A stretch of 34,948 nt of DNA from NCBI GenBank assembly GCA_948435375.1, contig CAOJGQ010000001.1, positions 1 through 34,948 on the forward strand, in the 5' to 3' direction. This document shows, piece by piece, positions 15,557-23,807 of this stretch (positions within the stretch are counted from its first letter, which is position 1; each line of letters starts with the position of its first letter). Position numbers and translations under genes: made by a program. The notes under the pieces were generated by a model. The model had not been told where the DNA came from. It saw only the letters and a list, made by a program, of their open reading frames with translations, and did no database searches. Origin of the DNA: an uncultured Candidatus Saccharibacteria bacterium. GTDB taxonomy: Bacteria; Patescibacteriota; Saccharimonadia; Saccharimonadales; Saccharimonadaceae.

Positions 15557-15783
15557 TGGCCAAAAGTTTGAAAGTCGGCGACAAAGTGAAGGTTATCGCC
15601 GGAGATCACAAAGGCGAGATCGCCGAAATCGTCAAAGTCGACCGGAAAGCCGGCAAAGCTTTCCTGAAAGACATTGAAGTCCGCGAGCGTCATCTGAAGC
15701 GTACACAATTTAATCCTAAAGGCGGGGAGAAAACAATCCATCTCGGCATTGATTTCTCCAACCTGAAAAAGGAGGATAAATAA
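15556..15783 (+). CDS. rplX: Ribosomal protein L24 (uL24), short form
   Basis: 75 residues instead of ~100. The KOW motif is clear (VGDKVKVIAGDHKGEIAEIV), then HLKRTQFNPKGGEKTIH. The C-terminal strand region of typical L24 is missing. Overlapping starts and stops on both sides argue that the short length is real and not a frameshift. Confidence 0.93.
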   Translation: MAKSLKVGDKVKVIAGDHKGEIAEIVKVDRKAGKAFLKDIEVRERHLKRTQFNPKGGEKTIHLGIDFSNLKKEDK

Positions 15784-16352
15784 TGGCAGACAAAATGACC
15801 CCCCGGCTCAAAGAGCTCTATAACACCAAGCTCAAGAAAGAGCTCCAGAAAGAACTTGGCCTGAAGAATATCAACCAAGTTCCGAAGCTCGAAAAAGTCG
15901 TCATCTCGAGCGGCGTTGGCAAAAAGCGTGAAGACAAGCGTTTCACCGAAACGGTCGGCCTCACCTTGACTAAAATCAGCGGTCAAGCCACCACTAGCCG
16001 TCTCGCGAAGAAATCCATCGCTGGTTTCAAAATCCGCAAAGGCATGGGCGCACCAGTCGGCTATCTCACCACTCTGCGCAACGACAAAATGTACGAATTC
16101 GTCGACCGCTTGATCAATATCGCCTTGCCACACGTCCGCGATTTCCACGGCGTCAGCCGCAAAGCCTTTGACAAGCAAGGGAATTATAGCCTCGGGCTCA
16201 AGGAGCAAACCGTCTTCCCCGAAATCACTTTCGAAGATGCCTCGGTCCTCCACGGTCTCGAAATCACATTTATTATTAAAAACGGGTCTCACGAAGGGAG
16301 CATGAAGTTGTTAGAAGCCTTTGGTATGCCATTTGAAAAGGAGAATAAATAA
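15783..16352 (+). CDS. rplE: Ribosomal protein L5 (uL5)
   Basis: 189 residues, slightly longer than usual. Recognisable blocks are [60 protein letters not shown] and [17 protein letters not shown]5 binds 5S rRNA, as does L18, which is encoded 9 kb away beyond the accessory island. Confidence 0.96.
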   Translation: MADKMTPRLKELYNTKLKKELQKELGLKNINQVPKLEKVVISSGVGKKREDKRFTETVGLTLTKISGQATTSRLAKKSIAGFKIRKGMGAPVGYLTTLRNDKMYEFVDRLINIALPHVRDFHGVSRKAFDKQGNYSLGLKEQTVFPEITFEDASVLHGLEITFIIKNGSHEGSMKLLEAFGMPFEKENK

Positions 16353-16621
16353 TGGCGAAGAAATCAGCAGTTTTGCGCGACGAAAAGCGTCGCAAGATGA
16401 ACGAAAAGTATAAAGCCAAGCGGGCCGAGCTCAAGGCCGCCGGCGATCTCGAAGGTCTCCAAAAGTTGCCACGAAACGCCAGCCCTACGCGGCTCAAAAA
16501 CCGCGACATGTTGGACGGTCGACCACGTGGCTACATGCGCTATTTTGGCCTCAGTCGTATTAACTTCCGTGAGAAAGCCTCAAAAGGCGAAATCCCGGGC
16601 GTAACAAAGAGTAGTTGGTAG
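16352..16621 (+). CDS. rpsN: Ribosomal protein S14 (uS14), cysteine-free form
   Basis: 89 residues: [53 protein letters not shown] and a terminal SSW, then TAG. It is the long form without CxxC zinc ligands. The TAG stop here argues against general TAG recoding. The frame overlaps rplE by one base. Confidence 0.96.
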   Translation: MAKKSAVLRDEKRRKMNEKYKAKRAELKAAGDLEGLQKLPRNASPTRLKNRDMLDGRPRGYMRYFGLSRINFREKASKGEIPGVTKSSW

Positions 16622-16640
16622 GAAAGGAGAGAAGGAAGAT

Positions 16641-17042
16641 ATGTCATTACAATCAACTGATCAAATCGCCGACCTGATTACTCGCATTCGCAATGCTATC
16701 ATGGTTGGCAAGACCGAAATTCGCGTCCCAACCAGCAAACTCAAAGTAGCAGTCACCGAAGGTTTGAAACATGCCGGTTATATCGCTGACTACGAAATCG
16801 AGGACGGTAAGCCTCGTGGCACCCTTCATGTCACTATTTGCGAAGAAGGTATGCCAGCAAAAATCACCGAGATTTCCAAAGTCTCGAAACCAGGTCGCCG
16901 CGTTTATGCTGGTGCCGAAGAGATCCCGGTCGTCAAATCCGGTCGTGGCGCCGTGCTCATCAGCACTTCGAAGGGCATCATGACTGGCCGCGAAGCCAAA
17001 AAGCAGCATCTTGGTGGCGAAATCCTAGTCAAAGTTTACTAA
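16641..17042 (+). CDS. rpsH: Ribosomal protein S8 (uS8)
   Basis: 133 residues: DQIADLITRIRNAIMVGKTE at the start and the GAVLISTSKGIMTGREAKKQ, GGEILVKVY end. GGAAAGGAGAGAAGG precedes ATG 16641, and the 19-base gap is the only real spacing in the operon. A strong terminator follows, so the spc operon is cut here instead of continuing into rplF. Confidence 0.96.
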   Translation: MSLQSTDQIADLITRIRNAIMVGKTEIRVPTSKLKVAVTEGLKHAGYIADYEIEDGKPRGTLHVTICEEGMPAKITEISKVSKPGRRVYAGAEEIPVVKSGRGAVLISTSKGIMTGREAKKQHLGGEILVKVY

Positions 17043-17061
17043 AGCTAGATTGCTAACAAAA

Positions 17062-17091
17062 ATTCTTCCTCGCATGAGGAAGAATTTTTTT
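17062..17091 (+). terminator. Rho-independent terminator of the rplC-rpsH operon
   Basis: ATTCTTCCTC (17062-17071), GCAT loop, GAGGAAGAAT (17076-17085) and then six Ts. Confidence 0.92.
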
Positions 17092-17116
17092 GTCTGAAAA
17101 TTGCCAAAACCAAATA

Positions 17117-17147
17117 AAAAAGACCCTCCGAGATAGAGGATCCTTTT
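17117..17147 (-). terminator. Rho-independent terminator of the 17157-17699 gene
   Basis: On the minus strand, AAAGGATCCTC pairs with GAGGGTCTTT around a TATCTCG loop with two G-T pairs, followed by a T run. It sits 10 bases after the stop codon. Confidence 0.75.
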
Positions 17148-17156
17148 ATTTAGGAA

Positions 17157-17699
17157 TTATACGTACAGTTCTGCCTTGTTCTTTAGTTGTTCGGCATCTT
17201 CCTGTTCAAGCGTTTTGTAAGAAAAAACATGCCCTTCAACTACACGCCCCAAAATGAGAGAACATCGGACAACATATAACCAGACTTCATCAGAAGGCTT
17301 CGGAATATACCCGTCCGCCGCCGGCATTAAAAGTGTGCCAGTCAAAGAATCATCACCCCAATAAATCATCCAGCCGCCCGATTCAGCAGCAACTCGACTA
17401 ATCGTATTTATTTCAAACTTCTTCCTACTACCATTATCAATCTTATTCACGCCGAACGCCTGCTCCCGTAGATACCTTTCATCTGCCCCAGGCAACCGAC
17501 TTGCAACTAACGCTATAACATGTTCCGCTAGCTCCGCGTCTTTATCCCGTTTACACGAATGCGTCTTGATGATTTTATATAAATCATCAATGATTCCCGA
17601 ATCATTGTCTTTCATTGCCACCTTCGCGACTTTCCAGGTCATTCTTGGCATTCTCCGCTGCAAATCTCTTACCTTTTCCGTTCTGCTCAATCTTCTCAT
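17157..17699 (-). CDS. Protein of unknown function, 180 aa
   Basis: ATG 17699 lies behind TTAGGAGGGA. The N-terminus is basic (MRRLSRTEKVRDLQRRMPRM), followed by an apparently globular, soluble middle and a mixed C-terminal half (SGGWMIYWGDDSLTGTLLMP, then WLYVVRCSLILGRVVEGHVF). No signal peptide and no known domain are seen. It forms a single-gene unit with promoter P3, a leader holding a short upstream frame, and its own terminator. Confidence 0.65.
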   Translation of the reverse strand: MRRLSRTEKVRDLQRRMPRMTWKVAKVAMKDNDSGIIDDLYKIIKTHSCKRDKDAELAEHVIALVASRLPGADERYLREQAFGVNKIDNGSRKKFEINTISRVAAESGGWMIYWGDDSLTGTLLMPAADGYIPKPSDEVWLYVVRCSLILGRVVEGHVFSYKTLEQEDAEQLKNKAELYV

Positions 17700-17754
17700 T
17701 TTATCCCTCCTAAGAATAATTTTATAAGAAAAACTTACTTACTAGCTCTAGACC

Positions 17755-17787
17755 TTACAGTTCATCTGGATATAGTGTCTTTATCAT
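17755..17787 (-). CDS. Possible 10-aa leader peptide
   Basis: Within the ~150-nt leader of the 17157-17699 gene, AAGGAGG is followed after eight bases by ATG 17787 and the frame MIKTLYPDEL, then TAA. An earlier ATG (17791) in another frame gives MHDKDTISR. Such a strong ribosome binding site ahead of a short frame is unusual and suggests translation-linked control. Confidence 0.35.
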   Translation of the reverse strand: MIKTLYPDEL

Positions 17788-17856
17788 GCATAATTCCTCC
17801 TTCTTAAAATGCTACCTACTTTTCTAAGAGGCCAAAAACACACCCCCATACCTCCC

Positions 17857-17884
17857 ATTATAGCATACATTACTAAAAAGTCAA
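17857..17884 (-). promoter_or_regulatory. Promoter P3 of the shared type
   Basis: TTGACT (17884-17879), a 16-bp spacer ending ATGTATGC and TATAAT (17862-17857), followed by GGGAGG and GGGGGTGTG as at P2. Confidence 0.83.
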
Positions 17885-17912
17885 TACTACAAGAATAAAA
17901 ATACTTTTAATA

Positions 17913-18320
17913 TTGACTAATAAATCTATATCCAGGAGAAATTTTCCGTATCCAAAACAACTGGGATTTATTTTTTCCGCTACCAGTAGGCGCAATTTTG
18001 GTATATTAATCCCTAAACGCAATATCAAGAACCATTCGCTACGATATTGTATTAATGAAGGCGTAGAAGAACGTTCATATTTCATTCTAGAATTCGGCGA
18101 ACGCCTTGTTTCGAATCAGACCGTAGCTGATATGGAATTTCGACGAAAAGTAGCCATCGAAGAATATAATCGACTACGCCAAGGCGAAGCTCCTACCAGC
18201 CCCGATCAGACACTGCTTGGTGATTTTAAAAGCCCGAACCCGTCTGAAAATTGCCTCTATCACAGCCAGAGGTTTAAGGAACAAAACGCTGAAACTCTGG
18301 CGAGTTACCTCCAATCTTGA
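17913..18320 (+). CDS. Hypothetical protein, start uncertain
   Basis: A 135-codon frame opens at TTG 17913 and ends with TGA at 18320. AGGAG at about 17934 is not followed by a usable start, so the true start may be internal; ATG 18133 is the only internal Met with useful length. The better-looking part is MEFRRKVAIEEYNRLRQGEA and what follows. A strong terminator overlaps the stop, which supports transcription through this frame. No family is recognised. It is divergent from promoter P3 and could be a shortened gene. Confidence 0.4.
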   Translation: MTNKSISRRNFPYPKQLGFIFSATSRRNFGILIPKRNIKNHSLRYCINEGVEERSYFILEFGERLVSNQTVADMEFRRKVAIEEYNRLRQGEAPTSPDQTLLGDFKSPNPSENCLYHSQRFKEQNAETLASYLQS

Positions 18321-18345
18321 GCCGCATTATGCGGCTCGTTTTTTT
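18318..18345 (+). terminator. Rho-independent terminator
   Basis: GAGCCGCA (18318-18325), TTA loop, TGCGGCTC (18329-18336), G, then eight Ts. It overlaps the stop codon of the preceding frame. Confidence 0.88.
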
Positions 18346-18387
18346 TGTTTTGTTTTTTGCTATACCGAAACACATATCACATAGTTA

Positions 18388-18416
18388 TTGACTTACTTGG
18401 AAATTTATCATAAAAT
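18388..18416 (+). promoter_or_regulatory. Promoter of the 18455-19543 gene
   Basis: TTGACT (18388-18393), a 17-bp spacer and TAAAAT (18411-18416). Confidence 0.65.
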
Positions 18417-18454
18417 AAAGGTGTAGCAAATTTAGAACATAAGGGGGAATTTTT

Positions 18455-19543
18455 ATGGACAATCAAAAAGCTACTGAAAATAGCACCTTAACTTACACAC
18501 TAGGGAAGCACGAAAATTATCTTGAGCTAAACTATCTTGAGTTTCTGTTTGATTTTGCATCACATTTTGTTGTAGAACTTAACAGCCTGCACAACAATAA
18601 TCAATTCGAGAAGGTAACATGGCTCGAAAACATCACCAGATACCCAACTACGCTTCGTGAACACCTCTGCTACGCCGCACTCCACAGTGACCAGATGCTC
18701 GATGCCACACCAACTAAACAACGAACCTATCCTTTCGAAGAATTAAGACCAACTGAAAGGCAAAAACATTTTTTTTCTGATACTTTGAAAAGATGTTTAA
18801 ACCTAGCTGACGACTTAATTATTTTGGAAATCATGATTAATCACTATCAGACAGATATCATTCAACCACTCCAAAATATGCAAAGTGAGCTTAGTGCCAT
18901 GATCAACCAGTTGACCAAACTCCAGACTGACTGTCAAACCGAAAATCTCAAGATGGCCCTAAACGACTTAACCGGAACATATTTTGCATTACTCGAACAA
19001 CAGCTCAAGAGTATCGACTGGCCTCTCACTAATTGTCAAACTGCAGTCAACAAAACCGCCAAACAATATCACGCACTTTGGCAACTAGCGTTTGAAAACA
19101 CGATCAAGACACGAAATGAACAGCTCAACGACAAACATGAAGGCATAGAGATGGTGCGAGACATCCAGCCAAAAATTGACCAAATTTGGCGAAAACTGCT
19201 CGTAAAATCAGGCCAAACTCTCAAAATCGACGAAATCTCTATAGAGGATCTAACGAACTTTCGTAACAAAATTTACAAACTTCGTATAAAGATTTACGAG
19301 TGTCACACGAGGCACTATCCTCGAGAAGAAAAGGTGGCTAAAAGCCTCAAAGACATCCAATACGAAAGAGTTACCAATCCAGTCAGTCAGATTAAATTGT
19401 TACTCGAAGATTTTGATCGCGAATACCAAAATGGCCTTGATTTTTTCAACAAAGCTCGAAAAGAACAATCCAACTTCATACCAATGGCCGCTAAAACCAT
19501 CAACTTCGCCAAGCTTTCCTTTGAACACTTGTTTTGTTGTTGA
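18455..19543 (+). CDS. Helical protein of unknown function, 362 aa; intact copy of a duplicated family
   Basis: ATG 18455 follows AAGGGGGAA. The protein has no signal peptide; it is rich in Gln, Asn, Lys and Leu and predicted helical, with probable coiled-coil from about 110 to 200 (LQNMQSELSAMINQLTKLQT). It ends in a short aromatic/Cys tail (FEHLFCC) and TGA. The first ~125 residues have a clear decayed paralogue at 26281-26681 (shared pattern NLTYTLGEH, then the LREH-YYATLNS region). It has its own promoter and terminator. Function is unknown. Confidence 0.65.
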   Translation: MDNQKATENSTLTYTLGKHENYLELNYLEFLFDFASHFVVELNSLHNNNQFEKVTWLENITRYPTTLREHLCYAALHSDQMLDATPTKQRTYPFEELRPTERQKHFFSDTLKRCLNLADDLIILEIMINHYQTDIIQPLQNMQSELSAMINQLTKLQTDCQTENLKMALNDLTGTYFALLEQQLKSIDWPLTNCQTAVNKTAKQYHALWQLAFENTIKTRNEQLNDKHEGIEMVRDIQPKIDQIWRKLLVKSGQTLKIDEISIEDLTNFRNKIYKLRIKIYECHTRHYPREEKVAKSLKDIQYERVTNPVSQIKLLLEDFDREYQNGLDFFNKARKEQSNFIPMAAKTINFAKLSFEHLFCC

Positions 19544-19555
19544 ATACCCAACAAC

Positions 19556-19589
19556 AAACCTCCAGCTAGTATATATGCTGGAGGTTTTT
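19556..19589 (+). terminator. Rho-independent terminator of the 18455-19543 gene
   Basis: AAACCTCCAGC (19556-19566) pairs with GCTGGAGGTTT (19577-19587), followed by further Ts. Confidence 0.88.
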
Positions 19590-19625
19590 CATTTTCCCAA
19601 AACCTTAACCTTTTCCAAACTTTTC

Positions 19626-19635
19626 ATGCTATACT
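19626..19635 (+). promoter_or_regulatory. Probable promoter of the arginine gene cluster
   Basis: An ATGC-TATACT extended -10 ends at 19635, 30 bases before ATG 19666. The -35 region is poor. Confidence 0.5.
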
Positions 19636-19665
19636 ATTACTAATAACCATAAACGAGGTGTGGAA

Positions 19666-20661
19666 ATGGATTTTACGGGGCGTGACTTTTTGCAAATATT
19701 AGATTTTAGTCCAGACGAGCTGCGCTATATGCTCGACGTCGCTAAAGTTTTCAAAAACTACAAAAAGACTGGCCAAAGTCACAAATATTTTCCTGACAAA
19801 AATGCTGTACTGATTTTCGAAAAGACTTCCACTCGCACCCGTTGCAGCTTTGAAGTGGCCTGTCACGACCTTGGTATCGGCACTACCTATCTCGACCCCA
19901 GTGGCTCGCAAATGGGACACAAAGAATCCATCGCCGATACCGCGCAAGTCCTCGCTAAACTTTATGATGGCATCGAATATCGTGGCTTCGCTCAAAAAAC
20001 CGTGGATGACCTCGCGAAATACGCCGACGTTCCAGTTTGGAATGGCCTCACTGACTACTGTCATCCTACTCAAGCCCTAGCAGACTTTCTCACCATCGAA
20101 GAACATTTCGGCAGTCTCGACGAGCTCACCGTCGCTTATCTCGGCGACACGCGCAACAACGTTGCGAATTCCCTCATGGCTATGAGCGCCAAAATGGGCG
20201 TAAACTATATCGGTTGTGGACCCGAAGTACTTAAACCTGATACCAAATTACTCAAGCAATGCCAAGAAGTTGCTGCTCAGACTGGCGCCCAAATCACCAT
20301 CACATCAGACTTACAGACCTTAGCAAACACCGCCGACGTGATTTATACCGACGTCTGGCTCTCAATGGGTGAGGACAAAGCCAAATGGCAAGAACGTATC
20401 GACCAACTAAAACCTTACCAAGTCACCATGGATGTCATGAATCTCGCCGGGCCAGACGCCATCTTCATGCATCCATTACCATCCTTCCACGACCTTGAAA
20501 CTTCCGTCGGTCGTGATGTTCATGATAAATTCGGTCTCAGTGAACTCGAAGTAACGAACGAAGTCTTCAATTCCAAGCGCTCACTCGTCTTCGAGGAAGC
20601 GGAAAATCGCATGCACACCATCAAAACCGTGATATATTTAACTTTAAAAGGTAGGGAATAA
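19666..20661 (+). CDS. arcB: Ornithine carbamoyltransferase (probably catabolic, ArcB role)
   Basis: 331 residues from ATG 19666, with GAGGTG just upstream; the longer GTG start at 19660 lies within that site. The carbamoyl phosphate motif STRTR is at 55-59, followed by HPTQALAD, the ornithine loop DVWLSMGE and MHPLPSFHD near the C-terminus. The last usually reads H-C-L-P in this family; here Pro replaces the Cys that lines the ornithine site. In the arginine deiminase pathway the enzyme splits citrulline to ornithine and carbamoyl phosphate. Adjacency to arginine deiminase and an antiporter-type carrier supports the catabolic role. Because of the altered motif, another transcarbamylase specificity cannot be excluded. 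Confidence 0.87.
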   Translation: MDFTGRDFLQILDFSPDELRYMLDVAKVFKNYKKTGQSHKYFPDKNAVLIFEKTSTRTRCSFEVACHDLGIGTTYLDPSGSQMGHKESIADTAQVLAKLYDGIEYRGFAQKTVDDLAKYADVPVWNGLTDYCHPTQALADFLTIEEHFGSLDELTVAYLGDTRNNVANSLMAMSAKMGVNYIGCGPEVLKPDTKLLKQCQEVAAQTGAQITITSDLQTLANTADVIYTDVWLSMGEDKAKWQERIDQLKPYQVTMDVMNLAGPDAIFMHPLPSFHDLETSVGRDVHDKFGLSELEVTNEVFNSKRSLVFEEAENRMHTIKTVIYLTLKGRE

Positions 20662-20666
20662 TTACT

Positions 20667-21899
20667 ATGAAAAGTACTATTTGTAACTTTAGCGAAATCG
20701 CACCGCTGAAAAAAGTTTTGATGCATCGCCCCGGCGACGAATTTCTTAACCTTACGCCCGGAACACTCGAGCGTCTACTCTTCGACGACATCCCCTATCT
20801 CAAAATCGCCCAGCAGGAGCACGATGCTTTCGCGGGTGCCTTACGTGCCGAAGGCGTGGAAGTGGTTTATCTCGAAGATCTCATGGCTGAAACCCTCGAC
20901 AACGCTCCAGCCAGTGTCCGCAAAAACTTTCTCAAACAATTCATCGCCGAAGCAGGCGTCACTTCGCCCAAAATCGCCAAGCATTGTTACAATTTCCTGA
21001 ATGGCTACAAAGACAACCGTGAAATGGTCAAAAAATGCATCACTGGTATCGACATTTTCGAGCTTAAGCGTCTTAGCGGCGTCTCCGGTTTTTACGCTAC
21101 TCGCGACACCGGCCGCATGATTATCGACCCCATCCCCAACCTTATCTTCCAGCGCGATCCTATGGCTACCATCGGCTACGGCGCCACTTTACACAAAATG
21201 TGGGCGCCCACCCGCACCCGCGAGTCAATTTTCGCTGAATATATTTTCAAATATCATCCCTTCTACGAAGACACCAAACTCTATTACGACCGCACCGAAC
21301 CCTATTCGCTCGAGGGCGGCGACATCCAAGTTCTCTCACCCGAAGTAATCGCGATTGGCATTTCCCAGCGTACTGAGCCCGACGCCATTGCCGAATTTGC
21401 GAAAAATCTCTTCGCTGACCGAAAAAACACTTTTAAATATATCCTCGCCATCGACATCCCGGACGAGCGCAGTTTCATGCACCTTGACACTGTCATGACC
21501 CAGGTCGACACGGGCAAATTCGCCGTCCAGGATGCCATCATGGACATTTCCACCATCTACGAAATCACCAAGGGCCGCGGCAGCGAACTCGAAATCGTCG
21601 AAAATCGCCAAAGCCTGCAAAAAGTCCTCGAAAAATATCTCCATCTCCCCCGCGTTGAGCTGATCAAATGCGGCGACGGTCGTCGCATTGCTGCTGAGCG
21701 CGAACAGTGGAGTGACGGTGTGAACCTGCTCTGCGTCCGTCCCGGCGTCGTCATCGCTTACGACCGCAACTTCGTCACGAACGAAAACCTCCGTCGTCAC
21801 GGCGTCACCGTAATCGAAATTCCTAGCTCAGAAATTTCCCGTGGCCGCGGTGGCTCGCATTGTATGGCAATGGCACTCGTGCGCAAGGAGGACAAATAA
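20667..21899 (+). CDS. arcA: Arginine deiminase
   Basis: 410 residues, the normal length. The guanidino-modifying fold motifs are in order: MHRPGDEFLNLTPG, DDIPYLKIAQQEHDAF, NLIFQRDPMATIGYG, EGGDIQVLSPEVIAIG, FMHLDTVMTQVD (catalytic His and Asp) and RGRGGSHCMAM with the nucleophilic Cys. It converts arginine to citrulline and ammonia. It starts five bases after arcB, so the two are co-transcribed. Small deviations from the family (FQRDP for FTRDP, GGSHC for GGPRC) leave the catalytic residues in place. Confidence 0.95.
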   Translation: MKSTICNFSEIAPLKKVLMHRPGDEFLNLTPGTLERLLFDDIPYLKIAQQEHDAFAGALRAEGVEVVYLEDLMAETLDNAPASVRKNFLKQFIAEAGVTSPKIAKHCYNFLNGYKDNREMVKKCITGIDIFELKRLSGVSGFYATRDTGRMIIDPIPNLIFQRDPMATIGYGATLHKMWAPTRTRESIFAEYIFKYHPFYEDTKLYYDRTEPYSLEGGDIQVLSPEVIAIGISQRTEPDAIAEFAKNLFADRKNTFKYILAIDIPDERSFMHLDTVMTQVDTGKFAVQDAIMDISTIYEITKGRGSELEIVENRQSLQKVLEKYLHLPRVELIKCGDGRRIAAEREQWSDGVNLLCVRPGVVIAYDRNFVTNENLRRHGVTVIEIPSSEISRGRGGSHCMAMALVRKEDK

Positions 21900-21944
21900 T
21901 TTCATAAACTCGAAAGCCCCAAAGCTAAACCAAGAAAGGAAACT

Positions 21945-23702
21945 ATGCCCAAAAAGAAGAAAAAAGAACGTCAAAAAAGTCGTCGCTCAATGCTCTCGGC
22001 TTATTCGATTATTATGATCTTAGTAATCGCACTCGGAATTATCTCGCATCTCCTGCCAAAAGCCGAATTCACCCCGCTACCGCCCGAAGAAGTTAGCGAA
22101 GAGATTACTGTTGAAGAGGAGGCAGTTGATAACGAAACCGACATCGTCCCGACGAACGAAATTTCAGCCGAGACCACTGTTGAAACTCACGAGGCCACAG
22201 CTACCGAAAACAGTGTCGAGCCAATTAATGATACAGTGGTAAACGGTGTTGACGTTGAGATTAAAGACGGCGAAGTAGTCGAGCAGCCCGATCTCGTGGT
22301 TGACGAACCCGAATCGGCTGAACTACCCACCTTCGCCAGCCTCGAGGAATGCGAAGAGGAAACCGGCGGCGAATGTGCTATTGTCGACGGCTCCGGCGTG
22401 GTTGGCGCCAAGCTCTGGCAAATCCTCATGGCCCCAATCCTCGGTTTCGAAAACGCCATTGATGTCTGTATTTTCATCATGATCCTCGGTGGTTTTCTCG
22501 CTATCGTCGCGAAGACCAAAGCCCTCGAAAACGGCGTCAAATTCTTAGTCAAAAAACTCCACGGCAAGGAATATCTCCTGATTGTCTTGCTTATGCTCAT
22601 CTTCTCGGTCATGGGGACGACTTACGGCTTCCTCGAGGAAAGCGTCGGCTTCTACGTCCTCGTCGCAGCCACCATGTTCGCCGCTGGGCTCGATCCGCTA
22701 GTTGGTGTCGCGACTATCTTGCTCGGTGCTGGCTCCGGCGTACTCGGCTCGACCATCAACCCCTTCGCCACCGGCGTCACACTCTCAGCCATGAAAGATG
22801 CCGACATTCCTTATGACCAAGGCCTAATCATCCTCATCGCCACCATTCTCTGGCTCACCACCCTCGCAATTTCCATGTTCTTCACCATCCGCTACGCCAA
22901 AAAGGTCCAAAAGAACAAAGGCTCGACTTTTCTCAGCCTGCGCGAACAAGCTGCCGCCGAAAAAACTTATAATCAATATCTCGAGTCCAAAGAAGACGAT
23001 GACAGCCTTTCTGCACGCCAGAAAATCACCTTGGTAATCTTCGCCCTCACCTTCCTCGTCATGATCGTTGGCTTCCTGCCTTGGGGCGAGTTCGGCATCG
23101 AATTCTTCGATAGCTGGACTGGCTGGCTGACCGGCGCCACGCTCGGCAACTGGTGGTTCTACGAAGCTGCCCTCTGGTTCCTGATCAGCTCGATCATCAT
23201 TGCCATCATCAACCGCACCGGCGAACGTGGCTTTGTCGACACTTTCATCAGCGGCGCTGGCGATATGATTGGCGTTGTCCTCGTCGTCGCAGTGGCGCGC
23301 GGCGTCTCCGTCCTCATGGGTCAGACTTTCCTCGACAACTTCATCGTCTTTAATGCTTCGAACTTCCTCGCCACCCTCCCCGAAATGGCCTTCGTCCCGC
23401 TCAATTATCTCTTGCATATCGTCCTCTCGATTCTCGTGCCGTCTTCCTCTGGCCTCGCCACCATGTCTACTCCAATCATTGCGCCAATCGCCAACACGCT
23501 TGGCTATAGCACCAACGTTACCGCCATGACCATCGTCGCCGCCAACGGCCTTGTCAACCTCATCGCTCCAACTTGCGGCGCCATCATGGGCGGTCTCGCT
23601 CTCGCCAAAGTTGACTATCCAACCTGGTTCAAATGGGGCATCCGCGTCGTTGGCGTCATCGCCGTAGTCAACATTGTCATCCTCTGCCTCTTCTCACTCT
23701 AA
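21945..23702 (+). CDS. arcD: YfcC/ArcD-type basic amino acid carrier with an acidic insert
   Basis: 585 residues. A Lys-rich start (MPKKKKKERQKSRRS) is followed by one membrane helix (~18-38), then about 110 highly acidic, low-complexity residues ending in a segment with two Cys (CEEETGGEC), and then the polytopic carrier. The carrier part matches the C4-dicarboxylate/YfcC family (GTTYGFLEESVGFYVL, VLGSTINPFATGV, VPSSSGLATMSTPI and PTCGAIMGG). With arcA and arcB as neighbours the likely cargo is arginine in exchange for ornithine. The acidic insert between the first two helices is not typical of the family and would lie outside the cell. Confidence 0.85.
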   Translation: MPKKKKKERQKSRRSMLSAYSIIMILVIALGIISHLLPKAEFTPLPPEEVSEEITVEEEAVDNETDIVPTNEISAETTVETHEATATENSVEPINDTVVNGVDVEIKDGEVVEQPDLVVDEPESAELPTFASLEECEEETGGECAIVDGSGVVGAKLWQILMAPILGFENAIDVCIFIMILGGFLAIVAKTKALENGVKFLVKKLHGKEYLLIVLLMLIFSVMGTTYGFLEESVGFYVLVAATMFAAGLDPLVGVATILLGAGSGVLGSTINPFATGVTLSAMKDADIPYDQGLIILIATILWLTTLAISMFFTIRYAKKVQKNKGSTFLSLREQAAAEKTYNQYLESKEDDDSLSARQKITLVIFALTFLVMIVGFLPWGEFGIEFFDSWTGWLTGATLGNWWFYEAALWFLISSIIIAIINRTGERGFVDTFISGAGDMIGVVLVVAVARGVSVLMGQTFLDNFIVFNASNFLATLPEMAFVPLNYLLHIVLSILVPSSSGLATMSTPIIAPIANTLGYSTNVTAMTIVAANGLVNLIAPTCGAIMGGLALAKVDYPTWFKWGIRVVGVIAVVNIVILCLFSL

Positions 23703-23752
23703 AAAAGTCCGATACAGGCTAGAGCCCAAAAACCATAAAAGAAAAGGCATGA

Positions 23753-23786
23753 AAAAAGAGGTCCAAATTTCCGGGCCTCTTTTTTC
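23753..23786. terminator. Bidirectional terminator between arcD and the 23808-25076 gene
   Basis: AAAAAAGAGGTCC (23753-23765) pairs with GGGCCTCTTTTTT (23774-23786), giving a T tract on both strands between two convergent genes. Confidence 0.92.
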
Positions 23787-23807
23787 AGGGGGAATTAAAA
23801 TCAAACA

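Noticed and set aside
19699-23417. Long minus-strand frames opposite arcB, arcA and arcD
   Set aside because: Antisense shadows of well-identified enzymes; codon bias explains their length.
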